From assembly GCF_001854325.1 (NCBI RefSeq), contig NZ_CP017754.1:3720001-3784000 (forward strand): DNA of 64,000 nt, written 5' to 3'. The DNA comes from Cupriavidus malaysiensis (GTDB lineage Bacteria > Pseudomonadota > Gammaproteobacteria > Burkholderiales > Burkholderiaceae). Shown here piece after piece: positions 35,051 to 43,936 of this stretch. Every line of letters begins with the position of its first letter. The stretch's first letter is position 1. The notes beneath the pieces are model-generated. The model saw only the letters and a program-made list of their open reading frames with translations, was not told the origin of the DNA and ran no database searches. Position numbers and translations under genes: made by a program.

Positions 35051-36229
35051 ATGTCTGCGGCAAACAACCAAGACCAGAACATGCAAGATTCAGTGGCCGC
35101 CTTCCGGTGGCATAGCCTGCTCCGTGGCACGAAGCTCTCATCCATACTGGATAGGGATGGCAACAACTTCGACCTGCTGAGGCTGTGCGCAGCACTGGCC
35201 GTCATGTTCGGCCATTCGTTCTGGCTGCAACCGGCACACGGACGCATAGAACCCATCCTTCAACACACGGGCCTGGAATACTCGGGAAGCCTCGCCGTCT
35301 ACACCTTCTTCTTGATCAGCGGCATGCTGGTATCCGCCAGCTATGAGCGCCAGCAGTCGCTGATACGATTCGTCCCGCTCCGGCTCGCTCGCATTTATCC
35401 TGCGCTGATTGCCTGCGTTTTCCTGACTGCCTTTCTGCTATACCCGCTCCTATCCACGGGAAGCTTTGCCAGCGCGGTGCTCGGCGAAGAGACGCGTGAC
35501 TACTTCTTCAAGAACGTCGGGCTGTTCTGGGGGATCCAGTGGACGCTGCCCCATATCTTTGAGCACAATGCGATCAAGTCGGTTGTAAACGGATCCCTCT
35601 GGACGTTGCCACTCGAGCTGATGTGCTACCTGATGGTCGTTGGCGCGGGGCTTATTTCGGCCTATTCCTCTCGGCTGAGGCTCGTCGCCCTTCTGGCCAT
35701 TCTTGGCGCGGGCATCGCCTACCTTGCCACCCACACCTCCAATTACGAACTGCTACGAAGCATTGTCAACAAGCCGACCGGGTACTCGTTCTACGCCCCA
35801 CCGTTCCTTATGGCTGGCATGCTGCTATATGCTTTCCGAGATCGTGTCATTGTCAGTTGGAGGATCGGAATCATCCTTGCGCTCGCCTACGTGGCAGGAC
35901 GGCACTCGGCAATTGCCGCTCCACTGTTCCATCTAGCGTTCGCATATGTCCTTCTGTGCCTTTCCGGCGACAGGATCTTGCGACGCATCCGCCTCAGGAA
36001 TGACTACTCGTACGGCGTCTACCTCTGGGCCTTCCCTATCCAGCAGATAGTGGCGGCATACGCACCGGAGATGGACAACCTGGTCGGCCTGACGATCGCG
36101 ATTCCGCTGACCTTCGCAGCAGCGGTGCTTTCCTGGCATCTCGTGGAGAAGCCGTCGATCCGGTTTGCCAGACGGCTCGCCTTCTCCCGACCCCTCGTAT
36201 TGAGCGACAAGCGCTCCGCCCCTCTTTAG
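35051..36229 (+). CDS. Acyltransferase 3 family membrane protein
   Basis: Integral membrane O-acyltransferase of 392 residues. NNFDLLRLCAALAVMFGHSF carries the conserved Arg and the catalytic-type His, and FFLISGMLVSASYERQQSLI, PLRLARIYPAL and VNGSLWTLPLELMCYLMV are standard for Acyl_transf_3. About ten helices. These proteins O-acetylate or otherwise acylate O-antigen, capsule or Nod factor sugars. The ATG at 35051 is used because the open frame before it is low in membrane character and overlaps the previous gene. It ends the plus-strand half. Confidence 0.9.
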   Translation: MSAANNQDQNMQDSVAAFRWHSLLRGTKLSSILDRDGNNFDLLRLCAALAVMFGHSFWLQPAHGRIEPILQHTGLEYSGSLAVYTFFLISGMLVSASYERQQSLIRFVPLRLARIYPALIACVFLTAFLLYPLLSTGSFASAVLGEETRDYFFKNVGLFWGIQWTLPHIFEHNAIKSVVNGSLWTLPLELMCYLMVVGAGLISAYSSRLRLVALLAILGAGIAYLATHTSNYELLRSIVNKPTGYSFYAPPFLMAGMLLYAFRDRVIVSWRIGIILALAYVAGRHSAIAAPLFHLAFAYVLLCLSGDRILRRIRLRNDYSYGVYLWAFPIQQIVAAYAPEMDNLVGLTIAIPLTFAAAVLSWHLVEKPSIRFARRLAFSRPLVLSDKRSAPL

Positions 36230-36259
36230 CGGAACCGGGAAGCGAACGGGGAATCAATC

Positions 36260-36289
36260 GTGGCTCGCCCTGCCTCTCGGACGAGCCAC
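36260..36289. terminator. Hairpin at the meeting point of the two convergent halves
   Basis: An 8-bp perfect stem GTGGCTCG / CGAGCCAC with a 14-base loop is followed by CTTTACC on the plus strand and by ATTGATT on the minus strand. It lies between the acyltransferase stop at 36229 and the end of the minus-strand gene at 36316, where a bidirectional terminator is expected. Confidence 0.5.
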
Positions 36290-36315
36290 CTTTACCTGCA
36301 ACACGGACTGCCGCC

Positions 36316-36747
36316 TCACTGCGCCGTGCAGTGATCCTTGTGGATATGGCTTGCCGCCAGCAGCTTGTGCGAGTGGCTTTCCACCAGTACGAACAAGAGC
36401 CCGTCCTTCACCCACGGGCCTGTCAGTTTCCGGCCCTCCTGCCCGCCGCGCTCCCAGAGCTGGGACTTGCCATCCGGCGTTTGAATCCACAACTCGACCG
36501 CACGCACCCCCGATCCGACCACACTCCATTGCGCTTCGGCAACGGCACCATGCTGCAAGGCCGTGCATTCAGTCTCGGGCATCAACCTGATATCGAATCC
36601 GACACCTGGTACTGCCGCCACACCCGCTGCCGCCTGCAATAGCGCCGCACCCGGCACCGCATCGGGCCCCGGTGCACGATACTTCCCGACCATGATTCCC
36701 GCTGCCAGCAATACCGCTATCGAAGCGACGAAAGTGAATTTCTTCAT
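36316..36747 (-). CDS. Hypothetical small secreted or membrane-anchored protein
   Basis: 143 residues with an N-terminal signal or anchor (FTFVASIAVLLAAGIMVG) and a polar body with two Cys (TECTALQ and the last-turn HKDHC). A compact beta-rich domain is suggested by ECTALQHGAVAEAQWSVV and AVELWIQTPDGKSQLWERG. I do not recognise the family. It starts 9 bases downstream of the GT-C-like gene on the same strand, so it is probably cotranscribed; a role in the same module is possible but not shown. Confidence 0.75.
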   Translation of the reverse strand: MKKFTFVASIAVLLAAGIMVGKYRAPGPDAVPGAALLQAAAGVAAVPGVGFDIRLMPETECTALQHGAVAEAQWSVVGSGVRAVELWIQTPDGKSQLWERGGQEGRKLTGPWVKDGLLFVLVESHSHKLLAASHIHKDHCTAQ

Positions 36748-36756
36748 GGCGCGCTC

Positions 36757-38841
36757 CTATTGCCCCCGAAACGGCCAGATCTGATGGCGCGCGGCACCAC
36801 GCACATTGAGCAAAGTCGGCACCGCATCTGGCCCGCGACCGGGAATCGCCCACAGGGTCACTTCGCGAAGGCTCACAACCGGCACCGCATGCATGCTATC
36901 GACTGCCGCCAGCACTGCCCTGCTCGAACCGGGCCCGGTGACGACATGACTCACGCCCGTCGCACGCACCAAACGCTCCCATAGCACGCCACTGACATCC
37001 TCATCCGCCTTGCGGGAAGCCGCCAGCATCGAAGGGTCATACCATGCAGTGGTGAATGCCCGCCCTGCAAATGGGGCAATATAGGGACGCTCACGATCAG
37101 TCAGAATGACGCTCGCCTCGGGCCCGCCCTGCTCGAGCAGGTAGTCTGCCAGCACCTTCTCCGGTGCAAAGTTCTGTTCAATTTGTCTGGTTCCGCTATT
37201 CAGCCGGAACGTGTCCCAGATGATGCGCTCGCGATAGTGATAGGAGCCACTGGGCAAGAAGGATAGATTGAGCAAGACCATCGCGCCGACAACGGCAACC
37301 AACTCCCTGTCGCGAATCCCCCAGCACCGAAAACCGGCAAGCGACAGTGGCACCAGGAGAGTGAGTGCGGGAAAGATATATCGCAAGTACTGGATGCTCG
37401 CGAAAGTCGCAAGCAGGCTGATCGCTACCACCAGAAGTGCCGGCAACACCTTGCGCGACCATGCGGCCAATACTGCGCCGCCAAGCAGGCCCAGAAATAG
37501 GAAACCCGCGGCACCATCATAGGCCTCCATGTAACGCTTGCTATGGAACGCAAGATCCCACGGCGTAGACAAGCCCATCGCCGTATGCCAACGCATATCG
37601 TTGAATCGGGCGAGGTCATAGTACGGGGAACGGAAGACGTCATTGAATACCGGGAGAACGGGATTCCCTGTAATCAGCGCACCATAGAAATAGCTTGAAC
37701 CCGCAATCAGCAGCACCAGCGGAAACCACCTGGCAACGACCGCCAGATCGCGCCCAAGCTGCCGCCCCCAAAGCGTCCAGACGACCAACGGACCAACAAG
37801 CAGCACCTGTGTCGCTTTGAACGCCATCAGGGTGGCGCACAGGAGGACAACTGCGACGATCGAACGATGGCGTCCCGTTCCCTGCTTGAGATACAGTACC
37901 GCCGCAACGGCCGCAGCACTGGCCGCGGTGAGGGACGTCTCTGCTTGCATGCTGCCCAGCAGAGGCAAGATCAGTGGCTGGCTGGCAAAGGCAGCGACCG
38001 AGAGCCAGCGCAATCGGCTGGAAAGGCCCAGGCTCCGGCCGATATCCCACAGAAAGTACGCTGCCAAGACAAACCAAACCGCATTGACCAGGCCACGGGC
38101 CTCCTGAGTGGCTACCACGGCCACCATTGCCTGGACAATGTCGGCCACCCAGGGGGTCATTGCCCAGACCTGAGTGGCGGCGTCCATTCTGTAGTAGCCG
38201 AGTTGACGCAACTGGTCCGTCAAGGACAGATGCAGCACCATATCGTCATATTGCACGGTCGGCAGCCAAAGGCTGGTTGACGAGATACAAAGCACGACGA
38301 CAGCAAAAAATGACGCATGGGGCGCATCGCGAACCGCAAGTTGCCAGCCGGCCAGGGAATCGCGCACAGCGCGGGCGATCACGCGGTATCGCAGTAGGCA
38401 GATTGACAGCATTGCGGCCACATAGATCAGTGGCTTGTGGATCGGGAAGGGCAGGAGCCAACCTGCGGCTCCGCCCAATACGACCATGCCGATGAGCAAG
38501 GCAAGCGCCCAGCGCCTCCGCCCCATGGTCGGCACCAGCGCAGAACCGACACCCAGCGCCGCACCACCGAACAGCATCATGGCAGCTGCCGGACCAAAGC
38601 CAGCATGCGTGCACAGCAGGACGACGGCAATCCCGGCCAGCGCCGTGCTAGCCGAGCAGCGCTTCACCTTGGTCAGAACCGCTGCAATTGCCAGCAAAGT
38701 GCCGGCAATTGCAAGGAATTCCACAATGCGATTGCCCTGCCATTCCGTTCTCACGGTGGTCGTGGCAAATCCTGCCACGATCAGGACCGGCCCCAACCAA
38801 AGCAGAAACCTGGCTGGCAGATAGCGGGCGATTGAAGTCAT
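36757..38841 (-). CDS. Large polytopic membrane protein, GT-C glycosyltransferase-like (GtrC-type)
   Basis: 694 residues with about a dozen hydrophobic helices and a soluble C-terminal tail of roughly 150 residues. An acidic pair in a periplasmic loop (PTVQYDDMVLHLSLTDQLRQ) matches the GT-C catalytic position, and LRYIFPALTLLVPLSLAG is like ArnT/PMT enzymes. With the GT2 gene at 39026 and the GtrA gene at 40101 it forms the order gtrA-gtrB-gtrC seen in serotype-converting clusters. The transferred sugar is unknown. The start MTSIARYLPARF at 38841 is acceptable; a hairpin lies 22 bases upstream. Confidence 0.65.
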   Translation of the reverse strand: MTSIARYLPARFLLWLGPVLIVAGFATTTVRTEWQGNRIVEFLAIAGTLLAIAAVLTKVKRCSASTALAGIAVVLLCTHAGFGPAAAMMLFGGAALGVGSALVPTMGRRRWALALLIGMVVLGGAAGWLLPFPIHKPLIYVAAMLSICLLRYRVIARAVRDSLAGWQLAVRDAPHASFFAVVVLCISSTSLWLPTVQYDDMVLHLSLTDQLRQLGYYRMDAATQVWAMTPWVADIVQAMVAVVATQEARGLVNAVWFVLAAYFLWDIGRSLGLSSRLRWLSVAAFASQPLILPLLGSMQAETSLTAASAAAVAAVLYLKQGTGRHRSIVAVVLLCATLMAFKATQVLLVGPLVVWTLWGRQLGRDLAVVARWFPLVLLIAGSSYFYGALITGNPVLPVFNDVFRSPYYDLARFNDMRWHTAMGLSTPWDLAFHSKRYMEAYDGAAGFLFLGLLGGAVLAAWSRKVLPALLVVAISLLATFASIQYLRYIFPALTLLVPLSLAGFRCWGIRDRELVAVVGAMVLLNLSFLPSGSYHYRERIIWDTFRLNSGTRQIEQNFAPEKVLADYLLEQGGPEASVILTDRERPYIAPFAGRAFTTAWYDPSMLAASRKADEDVSGVLWERLVRATGVSHVVTGPGSSRAVLAAVDSMHAVPVVSLREVTLWAIPGRGPDAVPTLLNVRGAARHQIWPFRGQ

Positions 38842-38862
38842 GTCAAGGAAGTCAAATGGATA

Positions 38863-38889
38863 GCGCCCCAGTCAGGCCAGACTGGGCGC
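38863..38889 (-). terminator. Strong hairpin between the GT2 and GT-C-like genes
   Basis: GCGCCCCAGTC and GACTGGGCGC pair over ten positions with one bulged C and a 6-base loop. It lies in the 184-base gap between the two minus-strand genes, only 22 bases before the ATG at 38841. In the minus direction it is followed by TATCCATTTGACTT. It may terminate or attenuate transcription ahead of the GT-C-like gene. Confidence 0.45.
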
Positions 38890-39025
38890 GGCACGGCAGC
38901 ATGCCGCAATACTTGCACGCCAGCGACGCCCTCGCTCGCTATGGGTTGATCGTCATTGCCAGGACGATCGGCCCTGAGCAGCAAGGACCTGTCGATTCAA
39001 ACGGGATCGCGAATGCAGACTTGGG

Positions 39026-40078
39026 CTACTCGCCGATCGACATGTTGGCCACGTCAGCCGCTTGCCCAGATCGCTTGCGCAGCGCCCTGCGTATCGTGAA
39101 CAAGCGATGAATGGGCCGCCTGGGTACGCTGGCAATGTCATATCCGACGAACGCCAGCAACAGTTGCAGACCGAACAACAGCGACAGGGCAACGATCATC
39201 AAGGTGCCCATCGGCGTTGCGATGCCCGTCGACGTCGAGTGTTGCCAATGGTAGGCACCGAATATCAGGCCAAAGCAGAAGATCAGCACCCCGAATACCA
39301 GTTCCAGCGACGCCAGCGAAACATCTCGCAGAAAATAATTGTAGAAGAGGCGTTTCCCGAAATTTCTCAGATGCTTGCGAAGGAATTCACCCAGGATGCG
39401 CGAGATCTTCAGGTTGCTGACCTCCTCCCCGTATACAGCATCCATCGGGACGTCTACCACCACGGCACGGTAGGTGCAAAGACGAAACAGGATATCGGTC
39501 TCGAAGAAATAGCGCTCGCTAATCTTGTCGAACGGCAGTTTCGCTGCCACGTCAGCGTGAATCGCAGTATAGCCATTGGTCGGGTCAAAGATGTTCCAGT
39601 ATCCCGTCGAGAGCTTGGCCAGGAACGACAAACCTGCGTTGCCGAACAACCGCACCGCCGGCATGCGGCTGATATTGGATAGATCGTAAAAGCGGTTACC
39701 CTTGGTGTAGTCGGCCTCGCCGCCTAGGATCGGCATTACAAATTCGCGCAACAGCGACGGATCCATCTGGCCGTCACCATCGATCTTGACGATTACCTTA
39801 GCACCGTCCGCAATCGCTGCGCGATAGCCGGTCATCACGGCACCGCCAACACCCTTGTTCTTCTCATGCTTGACAACGATCACACGCGGATCGGTGCAAT
39901 GCTCCCTCACGTAGTCGCCGGACCCCTCTGGGCAGGCGTCGTCGACAACATAGATAGCCGACACCAGACCATCGATACGCTCGATGACGGACAAGATGAA
40001 CCTCTTCACCTTGAAGCAAGGAATGACGACGGCTATACCAGATTCATCGCCAGCGATATTAAAATTTCTGTCAATCAT
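39026..40078 (-). CDS. Glycosyltransferase family 2 protein, DPM1/GtrB-like
   Basis: 350 residues. The GT2 core starts with IAVVIPCFKVKRFILSVIER, then YVVDDACPEGSGDYV and the metal-binding KIDGDGQMDPSLL. Two membrane helices near the C-terminus (LELVFGVLIFCFGLIFGAYH and GTLMIVALSLLFGLQLLLAF) give the topology of polyprenyl-phosphate sugar synthases. It starts 22 bases after the GtrA gene and would make the lipid-linked sugar that GtrA flips. Sugar specificity is unknown. Confidence 0.9.
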   Translation of the reverse strand: MIDRNFNIAGDESGIAVVIPCFKVKRFILSVIERIDGLVSAIYVVDDACPEGSGDYVREHCTDPRVIVVKHEKNKGVGGAVMTGYRAAIADGAKVIVKIDGDGQMDPSLLREFVMPILGGEADYTKGNRFYDLSNISRMPAVRLFGNAGLSFLAKLSTGYWNIFDPTNGYTAIHADVAAKLPFDKISERYFFETDILFRLCTYRAVVVDVPMDAVYGEEVSNLKISRILGEFLRKHLRNFGKRLFYNYFLRDVSLASLELVFGVLIFCFGLIFGAYHWQHSTSTGIATPMGTLMIVALSLLFGLQLLLAFVGYDIASVPRRPIHRLFTIRRALRKRSGQAADVANMSIGE

Positions 40079-40100
40079 GCCGCGAATCTCTTAAATTTAT

Positions 40101-40484
40101 TCAGCGATAAATCCAATACCTGGATACTAAGAAACCTGCCGCAGCCAGCAATCCATCGGCAACCGGCTTTACCAGCCAGGCCAGCTGAATCCCCCGCATC
40201 AAATCTACCGAGGCAATAATCAAGGTACTGATCAGCGCAGTACCCAACCACAGCACAACATATCTAAAAAAATGCCTAAACCCAAGCTCGCTCTCGATTT
40301 GGGCAGAGAAAGTATTTCTGCCATTCAACCAAAAACCCAGCAATGCCCCAAGTATTCTGCCAGCAATATTGGCCTTCACCGCACCTATACCGGACGAGGT
40401 CAACAAAAAGAAGCAGAGCCAGTCCACTCCTAACTGAATGCCTCCGATGACTCCATACGAAGCACCCTGTCTTATCAAGCTCAT
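40101..40484 (-). CDS. GtrA-family flippase
   Basis: 127 residues, four helices, with the GtrA pattern: GASYGVIGGIQLGVDWLCFF near the N-terminus, IAGRILGALLGFWLNGRNTF in the second helix region and FLVSRYWIYR at the C-terminus. GGAGAGGCGAG precedes the ATG. It is the first gene of the minus-strand Gtr-like set (GtrA, GT2, GT-C, hypothetical). Upstream lies a 927-base stretch without a recognisable gene, so the set probably has its own promoter. Confidence 0.9.
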   Translation of the reverse strand: MSLIRQGASYGVIGGIQLGVDWLCFFLLTSSGIGAVKANIAGRILGALLGFWLNGRNTFSAQIESELGFRHFFRYVVLWLGTALISTLIIASVDLMRGIQLAWLVKPVADGLLAAAGFLVSRYWIYR

Positions 40485-41411
40485 CTCGCCTCTCCACGGC
40501 GACTCCCTGTATCCGGTGCCGCACTACACAACTCACCCCACAACCCAGCCAGAGGCGCCTACATCACAATCGATGTTGAGCTTCCAGGGCTACATCGGCC
40601 GAAATCTTGTGGATACGGGAAAAACGCATCGGAAGAAGCGGCGCATCGCCCTATTGGGCAACCCGTGATTCTAGCGTATCTGATGTCCCGCTGGCCCTTG
40701 ACATGCGTCGAATCCAACATCGAGCCGGTCTAGCAGGCAATGCGCGGCTCACCCGAGGACAAGGTTCGGAAGCGACCGGGGCCTAATTGGGAATTAGGTG
40801 CTCTCAAGCGCCAAGGACAGCACTTCGGCAACGCTACCCTTTCGGCTCCTGGACCATCGTTTCCTCATGAGCATTCCGCTCGGGACCCGAAGGACCCAAC
40901 CGTTATACGATTGGGTAATGCTATTGAGTTGAATCCAGACGATGATCAGATCAGAAACGGGAAGCAACAGAAAGAATATTGGCATTCCTTTATTGCTGTG
41001 CAGCCAATGCACATGCTGATCGGCAATGCAGAGCTATCGTGGGGGGCGCCACGGGACAGGATGACTACAGCCCTCCCATCACATACCCCGATGCAGCACC
41101 GAGATCCACGGGCACTCATCCGGGAAGCCCGTCAAAAATAGGTTATCGATTGAGTACTCCGCCTACAGCACTCACTGCCACCATCAGACCCGCATAACCC
41201 AACTCTTTCAAGTTGCGTGCGCATCAGCTTGATTTTGACACTGACCGCTACCCGCGGAGATCAATGCAAATTCGACAAAATCGCGCGCGTCGACGCTGCC
41301 TTGACCACCTTAGCTAGTGCCCTGCAGCGCAAATCGCTGCCAAGAGGATGGCGCCGGCTTCCTGCGTAGCGCACACACAAACGAAATTGCATCCCCTGAC
41401 CACGATCCCTG
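40485..41411. other. Gene-poor stretch of 927 bases between two parts of the locus
   Basis: No ORF here has recognisable domains or convincing codon use. The longest open frames (133 residues on plus, 40740-41141; 72 residues on minus) look like chance. A short minus-strand frame ending at about 41152 encodes a hydrophobic tail, AGLMVAVSAVGGVLNR then stop, but has a TGA 16 codons before this tail. A counted 60-base line from 40981 has 30 G+C, low for this genome. It may be a decayed gene or insertion scar. Confidence 0.6.
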
Positions 41412-42494
41412 CTAATCAGTGCGCCGGCGCTGCGCCACTAGCCTGCGACCACGCCGCAGGAATCGCGCGGCATTGTGCATGATCATCATATGAATCACCG
41501 CCACCACCAGAAAACCAAGGAACAGCCAATTATCGGGAACACCCGCCTTCCATGCGACCACACCGATGAGTCCGAGCAACGCATTGCTGGCAAGAATGAT
41601 CCACACGACCAGCACCGGCGGCAAATCCATGCGAATCAGTACATGGTGCAAATGCGTGCGATCGGCCGACAACGGATTGCGACCTGAAACCATACGCCGT
41701 GTCACCACTGCCAGCAGATCGATCAGTAGGAATCCAGCGATCCACAGCATCAACACCGGCGGGACATGACGGCCTGCATTGTAGACGGGCTGCGACAACT
41801 CGACCGCAAACCAGACAATGCCGAAGCCCAGCATCAGACTGCCAGCATCGCCAAGAAAAACACGCTTCCGACCACGCAGCGGGTTCGGCATATTGAACAA
41901 GAGGAAGCCCAGCAGCGCACCGCACAGCACCACGCATAGCCGCTGCGCGGAGTTACTGCCGATTTCGCCCGCAAGATAGCCAAACCACGCGAAAATGATA
42001 AATGCCAGACCGCCCGCCAGGCCGTCAAGGCCATCCATCATATTCATGGCATTAATGACGGCAACGACGGCGAACAGGGTCAGCGGGATCCCCCAGTTAG
42101 CCAGCTCGATCTCACGCTTGCCCATCAGATCGCCCAGGGACATCAGGAACACGCCCCCCCACGACGTCATCAGGATGGCGGCGAAGATCTGGAATCCGAG
42201 CTTGGTCAATGGCGTCATGCCCTTCAGATCGTCGACCACGCCGACCATCGCCAGCACGGTCAGGCCGCCCAGCAAGGCGATGTAGTGCCCCTGTTCCCGC
42301 ATAAAGACGATGGCACCCACCCAGACCGCAAAAGTGATTGCAATGCCCCCCACCAGAGGCACATCGCCATCGTGTCGCTTGCGGCCACCCGGCCGGTCAA
42401 GCAAGCCGCCTCGCAGAGCCAGCGGCCGCAGGCTCAGCGTCGCCACGGCGCTGACCAGCGCCACCATCAGCGGCACCCAGAAGAAATCGAACAT
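41412..42494 (-). CDS. WecA-like undecaprenyl-phosphate HexNAc-1-phosphate transferase
   Basis: Polytopic PNPT-family enzyme of 360 residues, loading a sugar-1-phosphate, usually GlcNAc-1-P, onto undecaprenyl phosphate to start a chain. Motifs are GVVDDLKGMTPLTKLGFQIF, NAMNMMDGLDGLAGG, VFLGDAGSLMLGFG and ADRTHLHHVLIRM, all expected for WecA/TagO. ATG 42494 (MFDFFWVPLMV) is used because the longer frame adds a non-membrane leader overlapping the GT2 gene. It is the last gene of the tightly packed minus-strand operon. An initiating role for an ABC-exported O-polysaccharide would be typical. Confidence 0.9.
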   Translation of the reverse strand: MFDFFWVPLMVALVSAVATLSLRPLALRGGLLDRPGGRKRHDGDVPLVGGIAITFAVWVGAIVFMREQGHYIALLGGLTVLAMVGVVDDLKGMTPLTKLGFQIFAAILMTSWGGVFLMSLGDLMGKREIELANWGIPLTLFAVVAVINAMNMMDGLDGLAGGLAFIIFAWFGYLAGEIGSNSAQRLCVVLCGALLGFLLFNMPNPLRGRKRVFLGDAGSLMLGFGIVWFAVELSQPVYNAGRHVPPVLMLWIAGFLLIDLLAVVTRRMVSGRNPLSADRTHLHHVLIRMDLPPVLVVWIILASNALLGLIGVVAWKAGVPDNWLFLGFLVVAVIHMMIMHNAARFLRRGRRLVAQRRRTD

Positions 42495-42502
42495 TGCGCG
42501 CT

Positions 42503-43264
42503 CTACGAATACCTGCTCGTGGGAAAAAGACGGAAACTCCAATAGCTTGCCGATGTCATCAGCCGAACCAGGCTTTTGACATGCCAATGGAGATAGCGGA
42601 GGTCGCGATGGCTCTGCCTCTGCGCATCGTGAATCACGCGGGCAGATTGTACCCATGCGACGCTGCGCCCCAGGCGATGCAAGCGCAGGCAGACGTCGAT
42701 ATCCTCGCAATAGAGGTGGTAGCGCTCATCGAAGCCGGACACGGCCGCGAAGCTCGGGCTATCGAACAACATGCACATGCCGGCGATCCAGTCTACCTGC
42801 TGCACCGGCGTGCCGACCGCGTAGTCGGGCTCGGAAACCCCGCGCAGGCGGCGCAACACCAGGCGCAGCAGCCCGGGAACGCGCCGCGCGCTGTCCTCTA
42901 CCCGTCCATCCGGCGACAGCACGCGCGGGCCCGCCACGCCAGGGTGGGCCGCGACCTGTGCCATCAGGGCTTCGAGTCCCGCATCCGGAGGGAAGCGCAC
43001 GTCGGGATTCAGCACCATGAACAAAGGCGTCGTGCATTCGCGGAACGCAGCATTATGGTTGGCGCCGAATCCTTTCGGCTGCTCGTTCACCTTCCACTGG
43101 ATCGGGCAACTCGGGCAGTCGGGCAGTCCGGGCCGGCTGTCCGGGATGTTCTCAGTGACGATGACCCGCAGCGACACCGTTGCCGAGAGCACTTGCAACT
43201 GCTCCAGCAACGGAGGCAGCAGTGCCGACTGGCCGTGGCTGACGATGGAGAAAGTGATCTGCAT
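42503..43264 (-). CDS. GT2 glycosyltransferase, rhamnosyltransferase-like
   Basis: 253 residues. QITFSIVSHGQSALLPPLLE opens the GT2 fold; GFGANHNAAFRECTTPLFMV, VLNPDVRFPPD and the late DERYHLYCEDIDVCLRLHR are the pattern of WbbL/RfbF-type rhamnosyltransferases. With dTDP-rhamnose genes in the same operon, rhamnose transfer is a reasonable inference. ATG 43264 is chosen because the open frame before it is basic and unlike the family. It lies 8 bases before the WecA-like gene, which might mean it adds the second sugar of the chain, as WbbL does after WecA. Confidence 0.87.
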   Translation of the reverse strand: MQITFSIVSHGQSALLPPLLEQLQVLSATVSLRVIVTENIPDSRPGLPDCPSCPIQWKVNEQPKGFGANHNAAFRECTTPLFMVLNPDVRFPPDAGLEALMAQVAAHPGVAGPRVLSPDGRVEDSARRVPGLLRLVLRRLRGVSEPDYAVGTPVQQVDWIAGMCMLFDSPSFAAVSGFDERYHLYCEDIDVCLRLHRLGRSVAWVQSARVIHDAQRQSHRDLRYLHWHVKSLVRLMTSASYWSFRLFPTSRYS

Positions 43265-43369
43265 TCCGTAATACGCGCACAAGCGCAGCGGGCACCCTTG
43301 CGCGCTGCGCGACTTCCCGTCGGTTGGCGGCGAGAGACGCTCGCGCACCAGTGTGTTTCGCTTGGAGAC

Positions 43370-43936
43370 TCAGGGCCGCCGAGCCAGCGCGATGGCCGGA
43401 TCGATCTCCTCCAGGGCGCTGACAACCGTGCAGCTTACCTCAGCCTCCCCCGGCGCAGCAGTACCGCCGGCGTGGCGAAAAAACCAGCGCTGGCCTATCC
43501 CGGCAGCAGCAGCGGCCTGCATGTCCGTCGCCGTGTCGCCGACCATCGCCGAATTGCCCATCTCCAGCCCGTAGGCATCACGCGCAGCCAACAGCATGCC
43601 CGCAGCGGGCTTGCGGCAATCACAGACCCGCAGATAGTCGCCGAGTCCGGCGGTCGGGTGATGCGGGCAGTGGTAAACCCGCTCGATCCTGGCGCCCTGC
43701 TCCGCGAAACGCTGCAGCATCCAGCCCGTGAACGCCTGGTACTGTTCCTCGTCGTAGTAGCCACGCGCGATCCCGGCCTGGTTCGTTACCACGAACACCA
43801 GCATGCCGGCCGCATTGGCGCGCCGAACCAGCTCGAAGATACCACTGACGAACACACAGTCTTGCGGGCGGTGCACGTAGCCCGTGTCCACATTGATGAC
43901 TCCGTCCCGGTCCAGAAACAAAGCCGGTACGCCCAT
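43370..43936 (-). CDS. gmhB: D-glycero-D-manno-heptose 1,7-bisphosphate 7-phosphatase
   Basis: HAD-family phosphatase of 188 residues. The nucleophile motif is PALFLDRDGVINVD, the second motif is FVVTNQAGIARGYYDEEQYQ, zinc ligands are in YHCPHHPTAG and VCDCRKPAAGML, and the last motif is MVGDTATDM. It removes the C7 phosphate to yield heptose-1-phosphate. The ATG at 43936 overlaps the hddC stop; a GTG one codon earlier is possible. It is part of a complete four-gene heptose set at 43.4-46.3 kb. Confidence 0.94.
   Translation of the reverse strand: MGVPALFLDRDGVINVDTGYVHRPQDCVFVSGIFELVRRANAAGMLVFVVTNQAGIARGYYDEEQYQAFTGWMLQRFAEQGARIERVYHCPHHPTAGLGDYLRVCDCRKPAAGMLLAARDAYGLEMGNSAMVGDTATDMQAAAAAGIGQRWFFRHAGGTAAPGEAEVSCTVVSALEEIDPAIALARRP

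Noticed and set aside
40682..40730. Possible IS5-family transposase remnant on minus (string LDSTHVKGQR)
   Set aside because: Only about ten residues match, with a stop four codons upstream and no inverted repeats; too short to call as a mobile element.
40740..41141. 133-codon plus-strand frame in the gene-poor stretch
   Set aside because: Composition is not protein-like, no ribosome-binding site or family; reported only as part of the gap.
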